A stretch of DNA of 64,000 nt from Trifolium pratense (lineage: Eukaryota > Streptophyta > Magnoliopsida > Fabales > Fabaceae), in NCBI RefSeq assembly GCF_020283565.1, contig NC_060064.1:29098337-29162336 (forward strand), written 5' to 3'. Positions 10,999 through 21,846 of this stretch are shown piece by piece (the first letter of the stretch is position 1; the number at the start of each line of letters is the position of its first letter). The notes below the pieces were generated by a model. The model saw only the letters and a list, made by a program, of their open reading frames with translations. It was not told where the DNA came from and ran no database searches. The position numbers and the translations under genes were made by a program.

Positions 10999-11325
10999 CT
11001 GAAGCAAGTCAGCCCAAATTGCATTATCGTGATTCAAAAAACGCCACTTCCACTTGCTAAGCAAAGCCAAAATAAAGAGTTCGAGATTTTTTACTCCTAA
11101 ACCACCTTTATCCTTGGGTAAATAAATTTGATCTCATTTAACCCAGCATACCTTTCTTTCCTCTGCACCACCACCCCACAAAAAGTTCCTCTGAATTTTC
11201 TCAATACTTTTTAGCACACAGCAAGGAGCCCTAAAAAAAGAGAAAAACTAAAGAGGTATACTAGCCAAGACAGAATTGATCAGAGTGATGCGACCACCGA
11301 AGGACAAATGACGGCTATGCCAAGA
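10999..11325 (-). pseudogene. LINE reverse-transcriptase fragment, antisense, copy 1
   Basis: The minus-strand translation gives the piece of L1-type ORF2 after the RT core: FGGRITLINSVLASIP, LKSIEKIQRNFLWGGG, then LPKDKGGLGVK. Scattered stops show decay. It sits between the LTR-derived block and the 3' flank of the NCR gene. Confidence 0.75.
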
Positions 11326-11569
11326 ATTCAAATGTTTAGTCATAGCTTCCACAATGATATCTCAAAATTAAGATATAGAACAAGAAAAGATATAGAAGAA
11401 GAAAATTTAGATAATATTTTTCATGCTTTATTTCATTTCGCTTACATCATCTTAAAGTACAAAACTAATAAGGTATTTGAAATTAGAAAAGCTAAAAGAA
11501 AATTTATTTAATGGGTGATCACATCACCTAAAGAAGAATTCATGGAATATTTTAGTAATACGTTTATAA
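11326..11569 (-). other. 3' flank of the minus-strand NCR gene
   Basis: Reverse complement matches the 3' flank of the plus-strand NCR genes (about 16260-16450), for example the GTGATCACC and ATATTATCT words. The open frame at 11308-11511 is accidental. Confidence 0.5.
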
Positions 11570-11858
11570 TTAGCCTTCTATACAAAAACCATTACGACAC
11601 CTCATTCTTACAGGATATTGATGGGAAGCACGGTAGGAACGGACTCGACAATCACCATCAGTTTTACATGGCTTGGCAGCTATAATGTAAAAAGAGAAAA
11701 ACAATGTTACTAAATGTAATAAAATATAATGTAAGAAATAAAGATGGAAATTTGAAAAGGAGATAAACTGGTTTACCATAAACCTGACTTTGTATTGAAA
11801 CAAGTAATAGGGAAAGAATGATTATCACAACATTAACAAACTTGAAAATTTTATCCAT
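11570..11858 (-). CDS. NCR peptide gene, 4 cysteines (copy 1)
   Basis: Two exons: 11777-11858 and 11570-11679, with a 97-bp GT..AG intron in phase 1; 63 residues. Exon 1 encodes a hydrophobic secretory signal beginning MDKIFKFV. Exon 2 encodes a basic mature part with spacing C-x5-C-x16-C-x4-C, the first pair enclosing KTDGD. Calculated by eye, the mature part carries about eight Arg/Lys against three acidic residues. In the known family these peptides are made in infected nodule cells, pass through the secretory pathway to the symbiosome and act on the bacteroid. TATA-like TTTATAAA (minus strand) lies near 11914-11922. Both splice sites and the frame are intact. The identical copy is at 26185-26473. 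Confidence 0.9.
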
Positions 11859-12181
11859 ATTTTCTCCACCTTTTGGATGTATTACATAGAATTGTACTTT
11901 ATCACGTCTTGATTTATAAAGCTATTGTTCTCCTTACATCAATTAATAAATAGTTTTTATAGTACTTTCAGAGTTGTGAAAAACTTCCATTTTTTGTTTA
12001 TAATTATTAGCTGTCTCTTAATTAAGTACACCAATGTGTTGCCCCTTTAACAACTTTTGTAAAGAGGTCATGTAAAATATACAAATTTAAATAATCCATA
12101 TTTTTTAACAATTTTTCTTTAATTAGTTTATAAGCTTTCATGATAGAAAACGAAAAATCACAAATTAAAAATAATATTGTT

Positions 12182-12480
12182 TGACAATAAAGCGGAAATA
12201 GATGATGGAAACCATTTTGACAAGAAATAGTGTTTCGTTTCTAGAATCACCAAAAAGAAGCCATAAAATGGAATATGCATTAATGCCATCAACAAGTACC
12301 TACAGTTCAAAAGAAAATTATTCTATAATGATATTTTACTCTATAATCCAAGATTCCCTCATAATTGATTCTAAACAAAGTTCTCATTCTGTTTCGCGAT
12401 TTTTCACTTTAATGTATATTGTACTAAACAATATAATCAAGTGTAGAATAAAACCTTACTTCAAGTTTTTTTTTTTTTTT
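12182..12480 (+). other. Segment present in copy 1 and deleted in copy 2
   Basis: Sequence from CAATAAAGCGGAAATAG through GGAAACCATTTTGACAAG matches 35855-35870 and 36268-36380 of the diverged fourth segment, so it is ancestral. In copy 2 (26796-26805) the flanks are joined directly at a shared TTGA, consistent with a microhomology deletion. Confidence 0.7.
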
Positions 12481-12489
12481 TTGATAAGC
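12466..12489 (-). mobile_element. Extremely truncated LINE insertion (tail only)
   Basis: A T-run (12466-12482) followed by GATAAGC is the reverse complement of the LINE 3' terminus (GCTTATC plus A-tail, as at 8321-8342). It is flanked by the 16-bp direct repeat AAAACCTTACTTCAAG at 12450-12465 and 12490-12505. The diverged segment at about 36816-36832 has one copy of a similar word and no insert. Confidence 0.8.
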
Positions 12490-12505
12490 AAAACCTTACT
12501 TCAAG

Positions 12506-13146
12506 TAGTAGAGTATCATGCAATATGATCAATTTAGGGATTTTGATTTTTGAAGATGATGAATATGTTTAAGGTTTACCGAAAATAATTTTGATTTGTT
12601 TGAGTTAATTAATTTTGACAACAGTGTTTTTTAAATTTTTGGGATTTTGATGAAATTGGTGAAAATGATGAACACATGGTGATGAAGATTATGAATACAC
12701 AGAAGAAGATGATGAACACATTAAATTTTTATTTTTTTAGAAAATAATTAATTCGAAAACACAAAAGAAAAATATGAATTAGCATATTGTTATAAAAACA
12801 ATTGATATAGAAATTGAATCATCACAATATTATTAGATCTATGTTATTCCTAGAGTTACGATTTCAAAACTGTGAAATATTTTGGTTGCTGCATGTACTG
12901 CAGGCATGTCAAATTGTGAAGAACAAATTAATGTCTTAGTTAGATAACCATAAGAAGTACGATAAGGGCACCATTCACTTCATCAAATGGAAAACCAAAA
13001 GCAACTCAAACTAAAAAAATATCATGGAATCGGGAAAACCGAAGGCCACATTGCCACCGGTCACACAAGGACTATATGTGTCACATTCGTTCCAATTCTT
13101 CAAATCTCTCTAGAATTATAGAAAATGATGCATCTACTATATGTCA
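12506..13146 (+). other. AT-rich spacer, no gene seen
   Basis: No conserved frame, splice structure or repeat end was recognised. GATGATGAA-type simple repeats occur near 12555-12725. It recurs at 26822-27462. Confidence 0.5.
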
Positions 13147-13468
13147 ATCATCCCAACATTTGGACTTTATGGCGCTCTCGGAATGATAGGATTTTTTTGG
13201 GGAGAATTGTAGAGCTACAAGAGATGGTGGATAGAATTAAGCTTGTTTCTTAAAAATGGCTTTTGGCAAAAAAGATTGGTACACCTTGCTTGTTTTATGA
13301 GTGGTGTACGAATCTTTTTGATTGTATAGCTGATAGTTTTGGGTATGGTTTCTTCGGATTGGGTGGAGTACTATTTGTACTTTTTCTTTAGAAGTGGATT
13401 GAGTATCACTTGTACTTTTTTCCAATTCGTTTTTTAAATATAAATATCATTTGGCCGTTCAAAAAAAA
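13147..13468 (+). pseudogene. LINE 3' end fragment (second LINE family), copy 1
   Basis: Encodes the terminal motif of LINE ORF2, with words like TLWRSRNDRIF and FYEWC broken by stops, then a 3' tail with GAGTA..ACTTGTACTTTTT and a short A-run. It is another family than the LINE at 7233, which ends GCTTATC plus A-tail. Copy at 27463-27784. Confidence 0.7.
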
Positions 13469-13544
13469 TACAGAAGCATTATAGTTATTCTTCAATAAAA
13501 AAATGCTCTACTAATATGATAATTATGAATATGATATTTAGGAG

Positions 13545-13978
13545 GGAGCAACAACAATCTCTCCATCATTGAAGATCGTCTCTTTGAATATGAGAGGGTG
13601 GGGTGAAAGTGCTAAACAGCGGCAGTTGAGTTTGTTTCTTCAAAAACGTGTTTTCGATGTTTGTTTACTTCAAGAAACAAAGAAAGCGATGATTTTCTCA
13701 TTCACAACCTATGGGGGCACAAAAATGTTAACTGGGTGCTTTCGAAATAATATTGTATTTAGAGGAGATTGAGTTAATGTATCTTCTTTAGTGAACAAAA
13801 TTATTTACATTTCTTGGTTTTGGCTTTTAGGGCGATTAGGGAATAATGTTAATTTAGCATTTTCTGACTGGTGTAACAATCCTTTAGTCTGTCTAGGGTG
13901 ATTTTATTTGAATTGTAAGGGATGAGTACCCCTTGTACTCCTTATAATTCAATTTTTTGCTTATCAAAAAAAAAAAAA
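13545..13978 (+). pseudogene. Internally deleted LINE: endonuclease start joined to ORF2 end, copy 1
   Basis: It starts with the first 45 or so residues of the LINE endonuclease (IVSLNMRGWGESAKQ, then VCLLQETKKA with the catalytic QE) and jumps at about 13735 to the C-terminal FRNNIVFRGD, 3' untranslated region and A-tail. Almost all of ORF2 is missing. The 3' end matches the LINE at 7233. Copy 2 (27861-28295) has the same deletion. Confidence 0.8.
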
Positions 13979-14321
13979 CAGCAAATTAGAAGAAGATAAA
14001 TTTGGCATCCACAATTAAGAAACACCATAAATTAATTTAGTATTATTAATACCTAAAATATTTGGGTGTTGTATATCCACTGTGTAGAACCACCAATTAA
14101 TTTTTATGATTATTATTTATTATATATGGGGTTTAGAGTGTTACATAAAATATTATTCTTATTTTATGATTTTCTCTTTTCAATCATCAAAGGTTATAAG
14201 ATATTGAAATATTGTTAAAAAAAAATTATGTACTAAAGGTACTAAAGAGGCAAATTAATGCATTGTTGTACTTTAGAGACATATAATAATTATAAGAGAA
14301 ATTGGAACTCTTTTTACTATA

Positions 14322-15101
14322 GGAGCATCTCCAATGGTATTATCACTTTGGGTATCATACATTACTAACAAGTGGTCCCTATAATGCCATGTAAATACAT
14401 ATTTTGTTCCAATGGTGATACCACTTTTTGAGTATCATACATTAATAACAAATGGTCCCTTTTATATTTATTTTTTTATTCTGTCTAAATAAAAATAAAA
14501 ATTAGTTAATTTAATAAATACGTAGATAAATAAATTACTAATTAAATATAATGAGAAATACATGCTAATAAATAAAAAATTGTGAAAAATGCATAAATAT
14601 GACGGGAAATATATAATGAAAAATATAATAATTAATTTTTATTATTATAGATATTAGGATCCATTTGATAGAAAACAAATAAAATATGACTTGAGAACAA
14701 AACAAATAAAAATTGTGTAATATATAGAATAATATCAAATATTATTAAATTAACATCCAACTACAAGAAGAAAAAAAAATCTTTTCTGCACTGTTGTTGA
14801 AGAAACGAAATTGAAAAAAAACTTATGAAATGAAAGACAACAAAAAAATAAAACCTTCCTATATAGTAAAAATAGAAAGAAAAAAAAAGATCCGGTCATT
14901 AAATGTCAACGGTAATATTTTGACGTATATGGAAGCTAATAATAACATTAAATTGATGATACGATACCTTATTTAAGGTACCGGTATCATGAAATTTGAT
15001 ACCCTATGTGCCACGTCAGGGTCCAATAATAAAAACAAAATAAGGTATTGTATCATTAGTCTATAAAACTCTCTTATATACCTTTATTGGAGATGCTCTA
15101 A
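14322..15101 (+). mobile_element. MITE with GAGCATCTCC termini and TA target duplication
   Basis: Ends GGAGCATCTCCAATGG and TTGGAGATGCTC are inverted repeats. The empty site ACTATAAGTACTT is preserved twice, near 15658-15670 and 28637-28649, showing that the insert is flanked by duplicated TA. Inside is a second GGTATCATAC subterminal motif in both orientations (14350, 14430, 14980, 15040). No coding capacity. The element is absent from copy 2. Confidence 0.8.
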
Positions 15102-15201
15102 GTACTTAAAACTATTTAAGTGGTGTAAGAAGAACATAAGCCTTATAAATTGTAAAGTGATAAAATAAAATTCCATCTGATATATTCAAAGATTGGAAAA
15201 T

Positions 15202-15289
15202 ATGGATAAAATTTTCAAGTTTGTTTATGTTATGATAGTTCTTCTTTTCCTAGGTTTTGTTTCAACGCAAAAAGTTCCAAGACTTCGAA
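15202..15289 (+). pseudogene. Orphan NCR exon 1
   Basis: ATG at 15202 opens 29 codons plus one base of an NCR signal-peptide exon (MDKIFKFVYVM..., close to that at 15892), ending at a GT donor (15290-15291) in the same phase. The intron stops matching at about 15323, where a local duplicate of 13983 onward begins, so it has lost its own exon 2. It could still splice to the acceptor at 16083 of the next gene, in frame. Whether it is dead or an alternative first exon cannot be told from sequence. Confidence 0.7.
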
Positions 15290-15323
15290 GTACTTAGTAA
15301 ATCAATTTTATCTCCTTTTCAAA

Positions 15324-15891
15324 TTAGAAGAAGATAAATGTGGCATCCACAATCAAGAAACACCAGCAATTAATTTAGTATTATTAATACCTAAAATATT
15401 TGGGTGTTGTATATCCACTGTGTAGAACCACCAATTAATTTTTATGATTATTATATATGGGGTTTAGAGTGTTACATAAAATATTATTCTTATTTTATGA
15501 TTTTCTCTTTTCAATCATGAAAGGTTATAAGATATTGAAATATTGTTAAAAAAAATTATGAATTAACTTGTACTAAAGGTACTAAAGAGGCAAATTAATG
15601 CATTGTCGTACTTTAGAGACATATAATAATTATAAAAGAAAATTGGAACTCTTTTTACTATAAGTACTTAAAACTATTTTTTTTAGGTAAATTAAGAGCA
15701 TTAAGAAACATCATAGAGACTAGTAGACATCAGAAAAACATCTAATAACACTAATCCTATAACTCTTTGCTCATATATAATATATAAAAAAAAGGGAAAA
15801 ACTATTTAAGTGGTGTAAGAAGAACATAAGCCTTATAAATTGTAAAGTGATAAAATAAAATTCCATCTGATATATTCAAAGAGTGGAAAAT
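15324..15891 (+). promoter_or_regulatory. Upstream region shared by the plus-strand NCR genes
   Basis: The block from about 15430 to the ATG recurs before 28873 and 34722, and in shorter form before 49648 and 57033. Conserved words include GGGGTTTAGAGTGTTACATAA, CTAAAGGTACTAAAGAGGC, TACTTTAGAGACATA and AAGAACATAAGCCTTATAAATTG. TTATAAAT at 15833-15840, 52 bp before the ATG, is the likely TATA box. Conserved upstream blocks are known for NCR genes; nodule specificity is inferred from family. A 115-bp A-rich insert (about 15675-15800) splits the block here. Confidence 0.65.
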
Positions 15892-16184
15892 ATGGATAAA
15901 ATTTTCAAGTTTGTTTATGTTATGATAATTCTTCTTTCCCTAGTTTTTGTTTCAACGCAAATTCCAAAACTTCCAAGTACTTAGTAAATCAATTTTATCT
16001 TCTTTTCAAATTTCCTTCTTTATTACTTCGTACAAAATATTTCATTTCATTTTAATAACATCATTTTTTTTATTACAATACAGTTCCCATTTCATGTATA
16101 ACGGATCGTGATTGTCCATCATTTCCCAAGGGGCGCATTTCAAATCCTAAAAAACTGAGGTGTCGTAATGGTTTTTGTACATGA
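15892..16184 (+). CDS. NCR peptide gene, 4 cysteines (copy 1, plus strand)
   Basis: Two exons, 15892-15976 and 16084-16184, separated by a 107-bp GT..AG intron in phase 1, give 61 residues. The start follows the family pattern MDKIFKFVYVM. The first exon carries the signal peptide; the second has C-x5-C-x15-C-x4-C with about seven Lys/Arg against two Asp. If the intron is ignored a TAG stops the frame at 15982, which is why the gene is hidden to simple frame searches. Donor GTACTT is weak but in the same place as in 28873; the alternative GTAAAT eight bases downstream (15984) would cross the TAG. Both TATA box and 3' flank are shared with the other NCR genes. Confidence 0.85.
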
Positions 16185-16469
16185 CAATAATTATAGCTTT
16201 ATGGATATTATATGATTGTCACACCCAAAAGAATTAAAAAAAAAATCACACTACTAGAATATTCCACAATTTCTTATTTAGGATTGTGATCACCTATTAA
16301 ATGAGTTTTCTTTTACCTTTTCTAATTTCACATAGCTTGTTAGTTTTGTACTTTAAGATAATGCAAGAGAAATGACATAGACTATGAAAAATATTATCTA
16401 CATTTTCTTCTTCTATATCTTAATTTTGATATATCACAATGGTCTTCATATCCAATTTTCTTTCTTTCT

Positions 16470-16612
16470 TTTTTTTTTTGTTTTTTTTTTCAAGTAACTT
16501 AGTGACTAGAAAATCCACTTTAAAAGTGAATAAGTGGAGTGTCCCGGGTTCGAACACGGACTCCTACACATTTAGTGTGATGTCCCTACCACTGAGCTAA
16601 GCTAACGGGGAC
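16470..16612 (-). mobile_element. tRNA-derived SINE, copy 1
   Basis: On the minus strand it begins GTCCCCGTTAGCTTAGCTCAGTGGTAGG (A box) and contains GTGTTCGAACCCGGG (B box), ending in an A-rich tail (T-rich at 16470-16490). A roughly 20-bp target repeat ATCCAATTTTCTTTCTTTC flanks it (16450-16469; 16613 on). The orthologous site downstream of the NCR gene in copy 3 (35283-35300) is empty. Confidence 0.88.
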
Positions 16613-16628
16613 ATCCAATTTTCTTTCT

Positions 16629-16631
<3 letters not shown>

Positions 16632-16700
<69 letters not shown>
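16632..16700 (+). repeat. (TA)n microsatellite, about 34 units
   Basis: Perfect TA run next to the SINE target repeat; copy 2 (29608-29630) has only about 11 units. Confidence 0.95.
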
Positions 16701-16704
<4 letters not shown>

Positions 16705-16734
16705 ATATGGATTTATTGTGTTTATGTATTATTT

Positions 16735-16890
16735 TTTTTAGTTTTCACCGTAGTTTAAACTGGTTCGGGGATCAGTTCTGATATCAAGTGGTTCTAGCCC
16801 CCTCCCAATCACAGTTGCGGTGAATCGAACCGTGGTCATCGATCCCTACCAAATTCACCACCGAAGCAATTACTAACGATGGGTTGTTTT
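16735..16890 (-). mobile_element. SINE of a second tRNA-derived family, copy 1
   Basis: The minus strand carries ACGGTTCGATTCACC (B-box-like, 16822-16836) after a region resembling an A box (CTTCGGTGGTGAATTTGG), then GGGAGGGGGCTAGAACCACTTGATATC. Related sequences lie at 29690-29810, about 42555-42690 and about 46395-46525. Exact termini are not certain. Confidence 0.65.
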
Positions 16891-17972
16891 ATGTTTATAT
16901 GTTGAGTTTGTTCATTTTAAAATTCATTTTAATAATAAGATTTCACTTCAAATAAATGCATAAGAATTATTTTCTATATCTCTTTAAGTTTGTATTCATT
17001 GATAATTTATGAGATTTGAGATTTCTTTTGTAAATAATTAATTAAGATCAAGGTGGTTTAGGGGTAAAAAATTTGGAACTTTTTAATGTGGCTTTGCTTA
17101 GCAAATGGAAATGGAGGGGTATTAATGAAAAAGATGCACTATGGTATGATTTGTTGCAGCATAGATATGTGTACCGGGCCATGGACCAGGGTGTGATTTG
17201 TTAAGGCCCAATACGAAAAAGTCCAATGGGAGCATCTAAAGGAGAAGTGTGAAAACAACCATGAAAAACACATGATAAGCGTGATCCACCATGACTTGGA
17301 AAGGAAGGAAGAAACTTGGAGAAGAAGGAAGAAGCTTGGAGAAGAAGGAAGAAGCTTGGAGAAGAAGGAAAGTAACCGCCCACTACCCATGAATTCCTCT
17401 CCAAGCAAGGCGGTTATCAAGCAACAAGAGGGAGATGTTTTGCCTATAAATAGGATCTTCTTCAAGAGAACAGGATAAGACTTTTCACTGATTCTACATA
17501 GACTCACTCTCATCATGAGAAACCACCATATTTTCATTCTTGTAAAGAGATTCAATTTCTTCTCTGACATACTTGTATCAGTTATCAATCTTGAATAATA
17601 CAAACCCCTATGTTCTGATCGAATTCTGACTTATAAAACTCCCAGGGTTGTTGGGATTGAACTGAGTGTAATCACACCATTTGATCAATAATACAAACCC
17701 CCTTGTTTTATTACCAGAACATTTTGGCGCCCACCGTGGGGCTGCGGTAAAATCATTTGATCCCAGCCTATCACAGCAACTAGACGAAAAATCAAACATC
17801 TTCACATGGCTGGAGAGCATGGAAACAACGATAATTCTAGCGTTAACACCTTGCAAGCCGCCGTCGTAGAAATTCGGCGTTTGCAGACTCACATTGCGGC
17901 CATCAAGGCTTAAAGGGCAGATGAGAAAGAAGCAGAAGTTACAACTTGACATCTCTTTTGGATATATCTCTA

Positions 17973-17974
<2 letters not shown>

Positions 17975-18056
<82 letters not shown>
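17975..18056 (+). repeat. (TTA)n microsatellite, about 27 units
   Basis: Expanded relative to the 18 units at 3452-3506. Confidence 0.95.
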
Positions 18057-18061
<5 letters not shown>

Positions 18062-19446
18062 TGATCCGGAGGATTTTGTTTGGCTCCACTCATCAATAAA
18101 GAAAGAAGCGTGTATACGGAGAATCGCATCGCGTCCTCGTCTTTGCATCGCCATGCATCTGTTATCACACCATCCAAGAACCGCCACGCCGCCACTAACA
18201 CATTGTTTTCTTTACGGCAACTCTGCTCTCAATCCAGGCGGAAACAATGAAGTCGCCATCACCGCCGTTATATTCGTTAAGAAATCGCCTCCGACGTCAG
18301 TTGTGGAGAAATTGTCATCGCCGCGGTCGGTTATGGAGGAATCGCCATCTCACCGTCGGTCGTTCTGTTCATCTCGATCAGGTGTTAACGTTCTTTTCTT
18401 GCAACTTACCATTTAATCATATAGTTCTCACTCCTTCTGTTTTGATAATATGTTATTTGTACTTATAATTAACACAAAATGCTTCTTAGTTATTCAAGGA
18501 AATTGTTAGAGCACCACAAAAATAAACTGCATAGCAACATGAGATCATGTTGCATTCTATTAGTAGGGTACTGGATAAGTTGAAACAATGAAACTATTAA
18601 GCGTTGAACTCATATCATCCCTTCCTGCATTGTCCCATTTATTTGCCATGCAACTTGATCAATGTGATGAACAAATTGATGTAATTAGTGATAGTAATGT
18701 ACCAATAGAAAATGAAACTAAGGACAATATTTGGAGTGGGACATTATACTGTATTGATATAGCGATTATATGCTTCTGATGCTAGAACCTCAAACTACCA
18801 AAAGTTCTATGATGTTTGGTGTTTAATCTTTTAATTTCTCGATAGTATAGCTGTTGATTATTATAGAGAACATCTGATGCATGATACTGTGATAGTTTTA
18901 TTTCCTTTGTACCTAACAAAGTTATCAAGTTGATCATAGCACAGGGTAACGAACAAATGTGGAAAATTGAGATGAAAATTCAGTAATTATCACTCGGCGA
19001 GATAGAAGCCGCCAACTAATATTTCAGGTTGAAGCATATTCCGCGATGACTACCGCAATGGAACTCAGTCTCACCACGCCAAAACATAATTGTTTTTCTT
19101 GCTAGGCGAGGAGCGCCGCAACAAACCACCCATGGCGGTATCATTTTCGTTTGTTTTATTTTTCATATATTATTATTGTTGAACCTAATGTATCAAAGCT
19201 TATTTGCAGCGATCATGATTAAGTTGCGGGCTCTGAACCAAGAATAAATGAAGCCAGCCGGCTCTAGACCAATAAAGGTTAACCGGTGATGGAATAAAGG
19301 TCAACCTGATTAAGTTACGGGCTCTGAACCAAAAAAAAAAAAATAATAAAATAAAAAAAAAAAAAAAAAAAAAAATGGTTATCTCAAACTTGAGCTCTGA
19401 ATCTTTATTAAAGATCAACTCAGATGTGAGCGCTGAACCAAATGTA

Positions 19447-20530
19447 AGGTTGAAAGGCCTTGGCGTTACCTGTAAATCTTACGAGTTGGGGGCGTCAGAA
19501 AAAGAAAATAAAACAAGGTTGAAAGGCCTTGGCGTTACCTGTAAGTCTTACGAGTTGGGTACGTCAGAAAAAGCAAAATTAAACAAGGTTGAAAGGCCTT
19601 GGTGTTACCTGTAAGTCTTACGAGTTGGGTACGTCAGAAAAAGAAAATAAAACAAGGTTGAAAGGCCTTGGCGTTACCTGTAAGTCTTACGAGTTGGGTA
19701 CGTCAGAAAAAGCAAAATTAAACAAGGTTGAAAGGCCTTGGCGTTACCTGTAAGTCTTACGAGTTGGGTACGTCAGAAAAAGCAAAATTAAACAAGGTTG
19801 CAAGGCCTTGGCGTTACCTGTAAGTCTTACGAGTTGGGTACGTCAGAAAAAGCAAAATTAAACAAGGTTGAAAGGCCTTGGCGTTACCTGTAAGTCTTAC
19901 GAGTTGGGTACGTCAGAAAAAGAAAATAAAACAAGGTTGAAAGGCCTTGGCGTTACCTGTAAGTCTTACGAGTTGGGTACGTCAGAAAAAGCAAGGTTGA
20001 AAGGCCTTGGCGTTACCTGTAAGTCTTACGAGTTGGGGGCGTCAGAAAAAGCAAAATAAAACAAGGTTGAAAGGCCTTGGCGTCACCTGTAAGTCTTACG
20101 AGTTGGGGGCGTCAGAAAAAGCAAAATAAAACAAGGTTGAAAGGCCTTGGCGTCACCTGTAAGTCTTACGAGTTGGGGGCGTCAGAAAAAGCAAAATAAA
20201 ACAAGGTTGAAAGGCCTTGGCGTCACCTGTAAGTCTTACGAGTTGGGGGCGTCAGAAAAAGCAAAATAAAACAAGGTTGAAAGGTCTTGGCGTCACCCGT
20301 AAGTCTTACGAGTTGGGGGCGTCAGAAAAAGCAAAATAAAACAAGGTTGAAAGGCCTTGGCGTCACCTGTAAGTCTTACGAGTTGGGGGCGTCAGAAAAA
20401 GAAAAGAAAACAAGGTTGAAAGGCCTTGGCGTTACCTGTAAATCTTACGAGTAGGGGGCGTCAGAAAAAGACAAGTTGAAATGCTTTGGCGCTACCTGTA
20501 AATCTTACGAGTAGGGGGTGTCAGGAAAAG
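19447..20530 (+). repeat. 69-bp minisatellite, about 16 units, copy 2
   Basis: Same array as 4892-5916, plus one extra divergent unit near the end (AAGTTGAAATGCTTTGGCGC, about 20473-20530). Most units can be matched one to one with copy 1. Confidence 0.93.
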
Positions 20531-21846
20531 ATACAGCGAAGAAAGGCGAGATTATTGACGCCGCCAGAAAAAGCTTATACATAACCAAAGCAAGGCGATT
20601 CATCACAACGCCAAATCATTTGCAACCGCCAAAAGGCAACAGGTATAAAGTCATTCATAAATGATATATAATTATATTTAAAGTGCTAAAGACATTGCAG
20701 GTGCAAAGTTAAAAATTTCAAAGGCGAGATTATTTTCAACACCAAACACAAAGTATAGTGGAAGGGCGACTCCGAACAGCGCCAATTCTGTTTAAATCGC
20801 CAAGAAGTTACAAAATAAGGCGTGCAGGCCTGACAGTACAAAAATCAACTACAACAAAGAAGTGGCGAGACAGAAGTACAGACCAACAAAGTTACTAGCC
20901 TCAAAGTTTCAATTTGCTTTCAAGAAGACAAGGAGGGACGAATCGCGAAAGATGAAGAGGCGAGATTGGTGACAACGCTAGCTTTAAAATGCAAATACAA
21001 TGAAAAAAGAGGAAGGGCGACTTTCCAACTTGCTCAAAGTCGCCAAGAAACAATGACAACAATATTCAAAGCCACAAATGGCATACATCAAGATATTCAA
21101 AAGTCATAGAAGGGCGTACAAATTATCTAAGAAATATCAACAACAAAAGGAAGGACAAGGCGACAAGCAAACAAATAGTATGAGTCAGCAACAAATGGGC
21201 GACATAGAACCACGCCGAGACATAATAATCGCCAAGTTACTTCATTCAAAAGCACTTCGCCTTCTTGAAGCCTCGTGCTTGGGGGGCTGTGTACCGGGCC
21301 ATGGACCAGGGTGTGATTTGTTAAGGCCCAATACGAAAAAGCCCAATGGGAGCATCTAAAGGAGAAGTGTGAAAACAACCATGAAAAACACATGATAAGC
21401 GTGATCCACCATGACTTGGAAAGGAAGGAAGAAACTTGGAGAAGAAGGAAGAAGCATGGAGAAGAAGGAAGAAGCTTGGAGAAGAAGGAAAGTAACCGCC
21501 CACTACCCATGAATTCCTCTCCAAGCAAGGCGGTTATCAAGCAACAAGAGGGAGATGTTTTGCCTATAAATAGGATCTTCTTCAAGAGAACAGGATAAGA
21601 CTTTTCACTGATTCTACATAGACTCACTCTCATCATGAGAAACCACCATATTTTCATTCTTGTAAAGAGATTCAATTTCTTCTCTGACATACTTGTATCA
21701 GTTATCAATCTTGAATAATACAAACCCCTATGTTCTGATCGAATTCTGACTTATAAAACTCCCAGGGTTGTTGGGATTGAACTGAGTGTAATCACACCAT
21801 TTGATCAATAATACAAACCCCCTTGTTTTATTACCAGAACAATATG

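Larger units (their letters stand above)
2755..17039 (+). repeat. Segmental tandem duplication, copy 1 (left end lost)
   Basis: The segment repeats from 17272 onward with the same order of elements. The offset is 14,523 at 3085 and 14,550 after a longer trinucleotide tract. It becomes 14,554 and then 14,614 after an extra minisatellite unit, 14,316 after a 299-bp deletion in copy 2, and 12,981 at the plus-strand NCR gene. Most stretches are identical or nearly so over hundreds of bases. The left end is cut by the gypsy insertion at 2755. Confidence 0.93.
17170..21841 (+). mobile_element. LARD-like LTR retrotransposon, copy 2, complete
   Basis: Complete 4,672-bp element with LTRs at 17170-17721 and 21290-21841 (552 bp each), TG..CA ends and the 5-bp target repeat ATATG at 17165-17169 and 21842-21846. 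Primer-binding candidate TGGCGCCCACCGTGGGG at 17725-17741; G-rich tract at 21281-21286. The LTRs differ at few positions (for example 17227 against 21342 and a T/A change in the triplicated motif), so the insertion is rather young. The gag vestige is at 17806-17913. Nothing encodes its own enzymes. Confidence 0.92.

Noticed and set aside
11308..11511. 67-codon plus-strand frame (also 25923)
   Set aside because: Antisense of the LINE fragment and NCR 3' flank.
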